From Patiria miniata (taxonomy: Eukaryota > Echinodermata > Asteroidea > Valvatida > Asterinidae), in NCBI RefSeq assembly GCF_015706575.1, contig NW_024037064.1, positions 15,663,606 through 15,727,605 of the forward strand: a stretch of 64,000 bases of DNA, in the 5' to 3' direction. The position numbers and the translations under genes are program-made. Each line of letters opens with the position of its first letter. The stretch's first letter is position 1. Positions 20,688 to 30,616 of the stretch are shown one piece after another. Below the pieces are notes generated by a model that searched no databases, was not told the DNA's origin, and saw nothing but the letters and a program-made list of their open reading frames with translations.

Positions 20688-21056
20688 CTATTTTGAAGTC
20701 GTGTACTTGGTGACGGCCTTGGTGCCTTCGCTGACTGCATGCTTAGCAAGCTCCCCGGGAAGAAGTAGGCGTACTGCTGTCTGCACTTCACGGCTTGTGA
20801 TGGTGGACTTCTTGTTGTAGAGAGCGAGGCGAGAAGATTCGCTGGCGATGCGCTCAAACACGTCGTTGACAAAGCTGTTCATGATGCTCATTGCCTTGCT
20901 CGAGATTCCGGTGTCGGGGTGCACCTGTTTCATCACTTTGTAGATGTAGATGCCGTAGCTCTCCTTGCGACGCCGGTGCCTCTTTTTGTTTGCGCTAACC
21001 GGACCCTTAGTATTTCCGGCCTTCTTCTGACCTTTTCCGCTAACTTTGGGAGCCAT
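20688..21056 (-). CDS. H2B: Histone H2B, unit 3
   Basis: The 122-residue translation is identical to unit 1. The upstream C-run is the shortest, at 14. Confidence 0.97.
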   Translation of the reverse strand: MAPKVSGKGQKKAGNTKGPVSANKKRHRRRKESYGIYIYKVMKQVHPDTGISSKAMSIMNSFVNDVFERIASESSRLALYNKKSTITSREVQTAVRLLLPGELAKHAVSEGTKAVTKYTTSK

Positions 21057-21725
21057 ATTGGAGGACTTGGAATGTATCGGATCGTGAGATCGAATGAAAG
21101 ACCAGCACGTCTTGGCCGGCTTTTATTGTGCACAGCTTGGATTCTGACCACCCATGCATCGTCCACTTTCCCGCCAGTGACCGCTAACCCATGCGTGAAG
21201 AAAGCGGTATGCGTGCATAGTTATACAATGCACGCACGGCACGACCCCCCCCCCCCCCTCCCCGGCAAGGGTATTTTTAGCCTTTTTCTCAGACTGACAC
21301 GTGTATAAGTGTCCTTCTTAAATATTATTGTCTACTGAATTTCTGGGAAATAATAAAGTCATCTCCAGCGGAGGGCGAATTAATATGTCGTAGTGCACCA
21401 ATACTTCTTTAAATGTTGTTTCCCCCTTATGCACCATCCATTTATAATGAATCATACAATGTAACGCAAAACCGACGAAAATAAGAGAACGAGTACCTGT
21501 AATTGTCAAAACAGATAGGAAATATATATCATTATTACCATGCCCATAACAATTCAATTTTGCCTGGAACACGTTTCGGATGAGGCATACGTATAGAACC
21601 CAAAAAGTGGAATGTATTTGGACAGAATATCAACAATAATAATTCGGAAAAAAATCAACGGCCCTTTATTCTTTATTTGAAGGAAAACTCAGGGATTGGA
21701 CTTAATCTCTCTTTGAAGAAGTAGT

Positions 21726-21741
21726 GGCTCTGAAAAGAGCC
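21726..21741 (-). terminator. H3 mRNA 3' stem-loop, unit 3
   Basis: Identical histone stem-loop. Confidence 0.95.
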
Positions 21742-21775
21742 GTTAGTTTTATTTCTTTTTGCGCACACAACGTGC

Positions 21776-22288
<513 letters not shown>

Positions 22289-22836
22289 CTAACAATGGGC
22301 TATCTTCCGATTGGGTGCTTCGGGGGCCAAGCGGAGACGCTTCAGTGATCACGATTTCCGTACGTTGAAAAAGTATAGACGTTAAATTTCAATCGAAAAT
22401 GCTGCTTTTCCGAGCCTATAGTATTATGAGCCCTCGGCAACAGAATCCATTTGGGATCGTTGTGACTACAATATTTCTCCCACCCCCTACTTGGGATTAA
22501 TTGAACCCCAATAAACACCCCCTCCCCCACCCCCTAAAAGAAAAGTGACAAACATACGGATTTCCCTGGCTGCTGTTTATGTTTGTTTTGTAATAAAGAC
22601 AATAATCACACACACCCATTCGCGAACAAAATGTCACGGATCCCTCTATACGTTCCCCGCTATATCCTGAGACGAGCACCCAGTAATTATTACTTAATCG
22701 ACTTTGACAAAAAATGGAGACCAGACATGTTTTACAGTGGAAATAGGGAGGGGAAAAGCAACTCTAAGAACACACATGACAAGGACAAGTGAAATCGAGT
22801 AAAATCAAGATTCAATCTCTTTTTTGAAATAGTGGT

Positions 22837-22852
22837 GGCTCTGAAAAGAGCC
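22837..22852 (-). terminator. H4 mRNA 3' stem-loop, unit 3
   Basis: Identical histone stem-loop. Confidence 0.95.
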
Positions 22853-22879
22853 GTTCGGTTTGATTTTTGAATATGGTGT

Positions 22880-23203
<324 letters not shown>

Positions 23204-23848
23204 TCAGTCGGTTGTAGATGATTCAATGGCCATCCCAGCCCCGGCGAGGCAACTTATAGGACATGCGCGGACGCGATATGAGCATGCGAAGCCATCAACT
23301 GTTACGGCGCCCTCTGGCGACCAATCGTGGCAGGAGCACTCATCCTGGGAAACAAACAAATCAGAAGCAAAACAAGGGGGAAAAGGGATAACAAATAAGA
23401 AAAGGAAGAAGATGCCTAGAAACATATTGCAACGAGACTCAAACAATACATTTATAACCAGACACAGAGGGGTCGTGGCCAAGCCTTTTTTTTTTTTTTT
23501 TTTTTTTACACCTTGAACGGAAATCAATGGAAACGCCAACATCATAATTTAACAAGACTTTACACACTTACTAATATTTACCGTAATTCAATGTGAAAGC
23601 CCTGTCACCAAAACGTCAAAAGAAAACGAACCTTTAACGACGGGGCACCGTAGTCAGAACCTGTTTTTGTATTAATTTATGTTCCCCGAAGGGAGTGGGC
23701 CGAATCCCGGATGTACTGCTATACCGGGCCAACCCGTGGCCGGGACGAGGCAAGCCTCTATTCCACGGCCCAAATCCAAAAATCAGTTTAATATACTGGC
23801 TGTTCAATGAACAGCGTTTCAGATATTAAGCTGAAAAGAACAGATACT

Positions 23849-24412
23849 AATTTTTTGGTTTCGGGATCCTCCTAAAGAAGATCCCAGGATAGGGTAGTCA
23901 CACTACACCTTAGTAAGTGAGGCTACGAGCCTCCCTACCCTTTTACCTACTATCAAGAACAAACAGACACTTGACAAAGACAAGACATGCAGTCTGTGTA
24001 GCCACGCTACCCACGCATTACCATGGTAGGGTACGACCCTAACTGACTGGCAGGAAAATATACAAACAGAAAACTATACCATGAAACTTCCGGACTCAAC
24101 AACGCTCATGCGAGCAAACATACAATAAAAAGGACCTAAAGGGTCCTAACCAACAGAGCGAAAACGCTCACAGGTCCGACCTAAGGAACCGAAACGGTCC
24201 TTAAACAACAAAAGCCAGCAAAAAGCCAAGCTTAGTAAAAAAAGGCCTAAGGGGCCCCAAAACCAGGAGCAAAAGAACTCCCACAAAAAGGGGACCTAAA
24301 GGGTCCCAAAAAACAAGGAGCAAAAGGCTCCCACAAAAAAGGACCTAAGGGGCCCGAGATAAACAAGGAGCGAAAGTCTCAAGGCTGTAATAGTGCAAAA
24401 AAAAAAAAAAAA
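23849..24412 (-). other. 3' UTR of element B (structured)
   Basis: The terminal fold is the same as in A (hairpin 23863-23885; outer stem 23891-23897 with 23935-23941). A second block near 23993-24043 matches A with one substitution, while the linker between the blocks is diverged. Short hairpins of the GACC/GGTC and GAGCG/CGCTC type fill 24130-24390. A run of 15 A is at about 24397-24411. Confidence 0.7.
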
Positions 24413-27400
24413 TCACAACCTAAAGACAAGTTGGTCGTCTCTGATGAAACATACCGCTCCCCGCACGCACCAGATGGTGCGGAACTTGGCCCGGTCCAGC
24501 CGGACGAAGTCTAAACGAATGCGGTTCTTGACCGCAGCCTTGACACGGTGAAGCACGTGGTCGGCATCCGGCCGTGAGCCATCATACAATGTCTCACAGC
24601 GCGAACACCAAACCAACCACTTCACCGTGCTAATCAAATACCAGACCAGAAGAGAGTCTGGCCTGGTCTCTAGCCCTGACCCATGCAAAACGCAGGAGCG
24701 GGTCAGGGAAAAATAGCGGGCCAGGGCTTTACCACCAACGTGTTCGACCCATGCCCACAAAATGTAAACAAAAGGGCAGTCCCAGAAAACGTGGCCCAGT
24801 GATTCGGGAGCGGCACAGCCAACCCGAGGACACTGGCCGTCACCAATGCCCCAATGGCCTAAACGTTGGGAAGTTTTCAAGGCTCCCCATATCACCCTCC
24901 AATTCAAGTCGCGCAAGCGGTTACTCAAATTGGAGGAGTGACACAATTTAAAAAGATGAAGAAAATCATCGCACCTAACCGCCGGACACTGGATCGGCTG
25001 CTGACCTGACAACAGGTCATACAGTTGTCGGACCGTAATTGGCCCCCAGTCAATATCCGGCGAAATTGTAGATACAAGCAGGACCAGCCTGCAAAAATGG
25101 CGATAAAACCCAGTGGGTTGGAGGGCGTGTGGGGTATCATTCCTCCAGATGTTACGGGGGAGAACCCCAAGGAGTGACGAGGCCGCCCAGTACAGAGAAA
25201 AAAATCTCCAAGGAGGACCATCGTCACTCAACAAAACCCTAAACCCACTGACAAAGAAAGCGTCACATTTGTGACGAATATTGGTGACCCCAAGGCCACC
25301 ATTAGCTAAAGTCTGGACAAGGACTGACCTTTTTACAAGTTCAGTCTTGCCAGACCAAATAAACGAAAAAATGGCCCGGTTGATAACCCTCTCTACCGAA
25401 ACCGGCAGAGGATAAACCGGGGCCAAGAAAAACAACGGAGTTAAAATCAAGGTGTTGACCAGCAACACCTTGCCTAAAAGAGAGAGCATTCTCCCTTTCC
25501 ACATGTCCAAAGTGGACTGAAGATTGGGGATCCGCTCTCTCCAATTCATAGGGCCCATGTCCCCACCGCCAACCCAGACACCGTTGATTTTAATCGGGTC
25601 TCTGGTCCACTGGATAGGGACCTCGTCGGGAAGGCAGTCGGGCCATGAGCCAAAAACCAAGCCTTTCGACTTGGCGAAGTTAAGGCGAGACCCGCTCGCA
25701 CGAGAAAATGCATCGATGATGCCAAACAACCGCCTCACCGATCTGAAATCCCGAACTATGCAGGTTGTATCGTCTGCGTACTGCAGAACCCTGCATTCGA
25801 GGCCACTGGCCCCAGGGATTGTCAGGCCGGCAAGACGGCTATCTTTAATGACAGTCTGAGCAAAAGGCTCGATAAAAAGCACGTATAAAAGAGGGGAGAG
25901 GGGGCAACCCTGCCTCACTCCCCTCGTGACTAAAAAGGGTTCTGAAAGAGAACCATTAGTTAAAACGGCACTGGATATGTTTGTGTACAACAGCTCTATC
26001 CAGTGCCTAAAATTAGGTCCAAAACCAAAACGGTCGAGGACTTTAAAAAGAAAATCCCAATTGACCCTGTCAAAGGCCTTCTGCTGGTCTAGGGAAATAA
26101 CAAGGCAGTCAAGGTTCTTCCCATCCACGAATGCTACCAGATCCCGAAGGAGTCTGATATTATCATGGATGGACCTCCCCTTGACGCCACAAGTTTGAAA
26201 ATGACCGACAATGTCGGGCAACACCCGACCAAGGCGGAGGCACAAGGCCTTCGACAGGATCTTGTAGTCAACATTAAGAAGGGATATAGGACGCTTGTTC
26301 CTAGGATCAAGCGGATCCCCACCCTTCTCTAAAAGTGTGATGATTCCCAATCGCTGGGAATCACCTAGACTATTTAAAGAAAAGGCACAACGGAAGACCC
26401 CGAGAAGGTCGGGACCGACCAAATCCCAGAACTTCACGTAGAATTCCTTGGGCAGGCCGTCCCCACCAGGAGTCTTACCGTTGGCCATACTACGTAGAGC
26501 CACATCGAGCTCAGGCAGCCCAAGTGGGCTGTCCAAGTCAATGCGGCTAGCTTCGTCCAAAACATTGGACAGAGAGTCCAGAAACGGAGACTGCGATTCA
26601 ACCTCCACAGGCTCGGCCGAAAACAAATCGAGATAAAAATCTCTATAAACTGTCGAGATTTCTTCCGGAGAGGAAACAATGTCCCCTCCAGGACTATAAA
26701 CGGAAGAAATAGTTTTCTTCCGAGCCTGAGAGGTCTCGAGCTGGTAAAAATACCTGGACGGCTTCTCCCCTTCCTCGAGGTCACGAACCCGCGCGCGGAT
26801 CCGAGCCCCCTCCGCTTCAAAGTCGTCCAGTTTAGCAAGCTCGTTTCTAATTTCCTCGTGCCGAGCAAGAACCTCAGGGTTACATTGCCCGGAATTGAGG
26901 GCGGAAACGACTGAGCGCAGGGCAGCCACAAGTGACTCCCTGCGCCGTCGTCTATTTCTTGCCAACCGGCAAGAAAAGGAAATAATAAATCGCTTAATGC
27001 GGGACTTGACGTCCTCCCACCAGAGGAGTTCGTTTCCGTACCCCTCCTTGAGAGTCCGCCAGCCCGCATAAGCCTTTCTGAAATCCGTTTGAAAGCCAGC
27101 GTCGGCCAGGACGGAAACATTACATTTCCAAAAACCCCGACCGGCGCCGGCAATCTCCGGGAAATTAAATTTCAAATCAACACAGTCATGGTCACTGAAA
27201 TAGCATGGCGAATGCCCGCAAGACACGACACCCACCGAACTGGATGTGTAAATACGATCCAGCCGGCTAGTGATCGTGTTTGCCGCATTTCGCCATGTAA
27301 AAGAATGCGTGGACGGGTTGAAAGACCGCCAGCAGTCCTCAAAAGAAAAGTCGGAAATGAGGTGACCGAGCTCCGCGGCGCCGATCCCACAAGATGTGGA

Positions 27401-27865
27401 ATCCGAACCACGGCGGTCAAGCTCTAAATCCAGGACACAGTTGAAGTCTCCTGTTAAAATAACAGGACAACTACCCGTCAAGAAAAAAGACAACTCCGTG
27501 AAGAAGAGACGACGCGACCTGGGGTCAGTCGGGGCATAAACTGTGCACAATCGCACACCCTTTCCTCCCCCCGGACCGCGCAAAATTCCAGAAACGATCC
27601 TTCCATCAGAATCGATGGAAAGATCAGAAAATTCAAAAGGACTTTTGGCAGGCAGAAGGATGACGGTCCCGCAGGAAGAAGATGTGCCAAAACTGGCAAA
27701 AATCTTCCCCCTCCACTCCGCCTGCCAAGAAACTAAATCGTCATTGCCAGAAATATGACACTCCTGAAGACAGGAAATATCATACTCCCGACAAAGACTA
27801 AAAACGCGTCTCCTCTTCACGGGGTCACGCATTCCATTGACGTTCAATGAAAGCAAATTGACCAT
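24413..27865 (-). CDS. ORF2: APE endonuclease-reverse transcriptase, element B
   Basis: 1150 residues, starting MVNLLSLNVNGMRD. The endonuclease motifs LQECHI, GDFN, TWRNA, SRLDRI and SDHD are all present. The reverse transcriptase has SLDQQKAFDRVNW, RGVRQGCPLSPLL and YADD. The C-terminal Cys-His motif is C-x4-C-x7-H-x4-C (CPRVGCAAPESLGHVFWDC). The RT core is very close to that of A, while the rest is moderately diverged. All catalytic residues that I can check are intact. Confidence 0.93.
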   Translation of the reverse strand: MVNLLSLNVNGMRDPVKRRRVFSLCREYDISCLQECHISGNDDLVSWQAEWRGKIFASFGTSSSCGTVILLPAKSPFEFSDLSIDSDGRIVSGILRGPGGGKGVRLCTVYAPTDPRSRRLFFTELSFFLTGSCPVILTGDFNCVLDLELDRRGSDSTSCGIGAAELGHLISDFSFEDCWRSFNPSTHSFTWRNAANTITSRLDRIYTSSSVGVVSCGHSPCYFSDHDCVDLKFNFPEIAGAGRGFWKCNVSVLADAGFQTDFRKAYAGWRTLKEGYGNELLWWEDVKSRIKRFIISFSCRLARNRRRRRESLVAALRSVVSALNSGQCNPEVLARHEEIRNELAKLDDFEAEGARIRARVRDLEEGEKPSRYFYQLETSQARKKTISSVYSPGGDIVSSPEEISTVYRDFYLDLFSAEPVEVESQSPFLDSLSNVLDEASRIDLDSPLGLPELDVALRSMANGKTPGGDGLPKEFYVKFWDLVGPDLLGVFRCAFSLNSLGDSQRLGIITLLEKGGDPLDPRNKRPISLLNVDYKILSKALCLRLGRVLPDIVGHFQTCGVKGRSIHDNIRLLRDLVAFVDGKNLDCLVISLDQQKAFDRVNWDFLFKVLDRFGFGPNFRHWIELLYTNISSAVLTNGSLSEPFLVTRGVRQGCPLSPLLYVLFIEPFAQTVIKDSRLAGLTIPGASGLECRVLQYADDTTCIVRDFRSVRRLFGIIDAFSRASGSRLNFAKSKGLVFGSWPDCLPDEVPIQWTRDPIKINGVWVGGGDMGPMNWRERIPNLQSTLDMWKGRMLSLLGKVLLVNTLILTPLFFLAPVYPLPVSVERVINRAIFSFIWSGKTELVKRSVLVQTLANGGLGVTNIRHKCDAFFVSGFRVLLSDDGPPWRFFSLYWAASSLLGVLPRNIWRNDTPHALQPTGFYRHFCRLVLLVSTISPDIDWGPITVRQLYDLLSGQQPIQCPAVRCDDFLHLFKLCHSSNLSNRLRDLNWRVIWGALKTSQRLGHWGIGDGQCPRVGCAAPESLGHVFWDCPFVYILWAWVEHVGGKALARYFSLTRSCVLHGSGLETRPDSLLVWYLISTVKWLVWCSRCETLYDGSRPDADHVLHRVKAAVKNRIRLDFVRLDRAKFRTIWCVRGAVCFIRDDQLVFRL

Positions 27866-27885
27866 GGTGTGCTGAAGTGAACATA

Positions 27886-29364
27886 TTACTCGGGTGGATC
27901 ACCTTTCGGTTTACCACCCGAGTCTAGAGTGGCAGCGGGGGGAGAACTACTGTCCCCCACCCGCTTGTCCGTATCCGGGCCCTGGGGCTCGGACCGGCTA
28001 GTTTGTGTGTCCCCCAAAGGTGTTGTGCGGGGGACAGCACTAGTTTTGGATGAGCTTGTAGGCTCATCCACTTTCATCTCAGACTCAGATGAGTCTGAGA
28101 GACATTTCCCCGAGATTGTTTTGGGGACTGCACCCGAAGAGGGAGAATCGGAGCCAGAAGAGGGATGACGAGCCCTCTTCTTCATCTTCCTCTTCCCTCT
28201 AACGGGTAAAAAACCCACCGCCCTATCTATTGCAGCCGCCTGGCAGTCAATGGCGTCGCAAGACACCACGGGCTTGGTGTTAATACCCGTGCAGTCTGCG
28301 CAGCCGGCCACATGAAAGGGCATAGCCCTCGAAATCCCACGGTCGCAATGGAAACATTCCCACGCGACCGGAGACTTCAGAGGGCCTATCTGCCTCGAGC
28401 ATTGAATGCACGATGCTCGAGGCAATTCAAAATTCGAAGACTCGGAACTCTCCGAGTCTGACAAATCAGACCCGGGAGTTACAGCTGGGTTGGACTTCTC
28501 CGCCGCCGCCACGTCCAAAACGGGCGTGGACTCGGGGGAAGACGGAGAAGACTCCAACCCACTAGATTTGGCAGGAGAGGATTCCGCTCCAACAGATGGT
28601 ACCGGAGCAGACTTCCCCTGCACTACTACATCAGCCCACCGTTTGGTGGGCTGAACTTTCCTGGCGAAGGATTTGGGACACAGCTTAAAGCCATGCCCCT
28701 CCTCCTCGCACAAAGTACAAACCACCCTGTTGGGGCATTCCCCAGAAGGGTGGCCTACAAGCAAACATTTGTAGCACCTTACGGTACTACATTTGTTTGC
28801 CGAGTGTGTCGGGTCCCCGCACCGGGCGCACGTCCGGGTTTGGCCGGAGTGGCCGACCCAGGCGTTGCGGTTCCCAATGCGGAGAACCGACGGTATAGAT
28901 TTGACACCCGACATTAAGTACTGTCGGGTGCCAGTGAATACGGCAGGTTCCTCGGGGTAGGTTTGGAATCTTCCCTTGTGGACCCTGCCGTACCTAGACA
29001 AGATGGACCGGACGACATTGTCGTCCACGTCCATCTCAATGTACTTGACAGTGACCAGCTTCAGGCCGAATGATGAAACACGGCAACCTGGAAGCCGGTC
29101 TAAAACTGGCTCAAACTTTCGAGCTAGTGCGACCGATTTGAACGTCATGTCAAATCGGCCGCCAGGTAAAGGTTGCAAGGCCTCAAGGTGAGTGGCCGGG
29201 ATAATCCCGACCCCCCTGAGGGCCTTGAACACATCACTTGACGTCTCCTTGCCCCCAAAACTAAGTTCGAGGGCTCGGAGACGCCTGGCTTCGCTAGCGT
29301 TTGACGGCATGCTAAGCCAAGAAAGAAAAAGGGAAAGGAAAAATCCGACTTGGATTTCTTTCAC
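27886..29364 (-). CDS. ORF1: zinc-knuckle protein lacking C2H2 fingers, element B
   Basis: 492 residues. The N-terminal domain and three CCHC knuckles (CARCGDPTHSANKC, CYKCLLVGHPSGEC, CTLCEEEGHGFKLC) align with A and C. The Cys-rich middle segment with CxxC pairs is also present. The C-terminal part is Ser/Pro/Asp-rich and ends in GDPPE; the two C2H2 fingers of A and C are absent. The start could be Met1 or the Met at about residue 19 (MPSNASEARR), since the first 18 residues are hydrophobic and not shared. Confidence 0.86.
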   Translation of the reverse strand: MKEIQVGFFLSLFLSWLSMPSNASEARRLRALELSFGGKETSSDVFKALRGVGIIPATHLEALQPLPGGRFDMTFKSVALARKFEPVLDRLPGCRVSSFGLKLVTVKYIEMDVDDNVVRSILSRYGRVHKGRFQTYPEEPAVFTGTRQYLMSGVKSIPSVLRIGNRNAWVGHSGQTRTCARCGDPTHSANKCSTVRCYKCLLVGHPSGECPNRVVCTLCEEEGHGFKLCPKSFARKVQPTKRWADVVVQGKSAPVPSVGAESSPAKSSGLESSPSSPESTPVLDVAAAEKSNPAVTPGSDLSDSESSESSNFELPRASCIQCSRQIGPLKSPVAWECFHCDRGISRAMPFHVAGCADCTGINTKPVVSCDAIDCQAAAIDRAVGFLPVRGKRKMKKRARHPSSGSDSPSSGAVPKTISGKCLSDSSESEMKVDEPTSSSKTSAVPRTTPLGDTQTSRSEPQGPDTDKRVGDSSSPPAATLDSGGKPKGDPPE

Positions 29365-30100
29365 AAAAATAAAAATACCGTTACAAGCTTGTAACGGTAT
29401 TGACTATATTAAATATATACAACGAAGAGTGAGTCACAACTGCTGACTCACTCAACAAGAAGATAAATCACAGGTAGCAACTGCCTACCTGTGATAAAGA
29501 AAGAAAAATGAACGCGGAGGCCAGGCCCCGCAGACCCGAAATTCCCCACCGGTGTAGTGCAGAGAACCCCGAGCCTACAGGCCCGCAATACCCGCGCTAC
29601 GGCCCGCTCCCCGCTGCCGACCCACCACCTAGTGTAACGGCGGTAGCCGGCTGCGTAACGGGTCACAAGCCGCAGCACAAGCACACGGGTCCCAACCCCG
29701 CAAACACTAAAGAAAGGAAAAAATTCCCCCAACAAAGGACTTCACGGGGCTATGCACACGCACAGCCCCACCCAAATGAATAGGGCCGTGCACGCTGCCA
29801 CGGCCTAAACAAAGAAACACGTAGAAACGAATGGGCCGTGCACGCTGCCACGGCCCAAACAATAGACGTGTACAAATGAATAGGCTGGCGTGTACAGCAC
29901 TGCGTACACAGCCAGCAACGAAAAACCAACACGAAAAACACCCAAAATATCACCAAAAATGAAACAAAAATCTGTAAAAACTAGACCCACTTGGTCTATA
30001 AACCAAGACAAAAAGGTGGATATCAAAATTATCCTCTCACTCGATCTAAAAACTCGATTTTCTTCAAAGACAACCCGGAGCTCCGGGGAGGCGTGGCTGT
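29365..30100 (-). other. 5' UTR of element B (hairpin row)
   Basis: It contains a 26-bp perfect palindrome at 29375-29400. Perfect 10-bp hairpins at 29427-29453 and 29468-29494 share the same 7-nt loop (caactgc). GGGGCT/AGCCCC is at 29746-29769. Two GGCCGTG/CACGGCC hairpins (29784-29805 and 29833-29856) share the loop cacgctgc, and a two-part stem at 29884-29916 has the loop agcactgc. CGGAGCT is at 30076-30082. Confidence 0.65.
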
Positions 30101-30118
30101 CTGAAAAGAACAGATACT
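30101..30118 (-). other. U2 remnant (nt 35-52) between B and A2
   Basis: These 18 bp match U2 nt 35-52 and form the upstream copy of B's target-site duplication. The remnant serves at the same time as the 3' target junction of A2. Confidence 0.85.
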
Positions 30119-30616
30119 AATTTTTTGGTTTCGGGATCCTCCTAAAGAAGATCCCAGGATAGGGTAGTCACACTACACCTTAGTAAGTGAGGCTACGAGC
30201 CTCCCTACCCTTTGCCTAATAATTAAACTGACAAACACTTAACACGGACAAGACAAACAAACTGTGTAGCCACGCTACCCACGCGTTACCATGGTAGGGT
30301 ACGACCCTAACTGTCTGCCGAAAACCATATTCAAACAAAATGCATACTATACACATCCAGACGAAACTTCCAAACTTCGATAAAAAAGACCTAAAGGGTC
30401 TAAAACATGAGAGCGAAGACTCTCACAGGTTCGACACAAGGCTCTAAAGAGATGCCATGATTCTACTAAAAAAGGGCCTAAAGGGCCCCAAAACCAGGAG
30501 CTGAAAGCTCCCACACAAAAGGGACCAAAAGGGTCCCAGTAAACCAGGAGCAAAAATTCTCCCACACAGAAGAGACCTAAAGGGTCTAAACAGCAAACAC
30601 CAAGGGTTTCAAAAAC

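Larger units (their letters stand above)
23849..30100 (-). mobile_element. Keno-like U2-specific non-LTR retrotransposon, family B
   Basis: Full-length, 6252 bp, in U2 sense orientation. It has a 736-bp 5' UTR, ORF1, ORF2 20 bp later and a 564-bp 3' UTR. The 3' terminal 95 bp are identical to family A while the ORFs are clearly diverged, so it is a distinct family. Its 5' junction is after U2 nt 52 and its 3' junction at nt 35, giving an 18-bp target-site duplication. Both ORFs are open. Confidence 0.88.

Noticed and set aside
26434..27153. 239-codon minus-strand ORF inside B
   Set aside because: It overlaps the intact ORF2 in another frame and has no recognisable domain.
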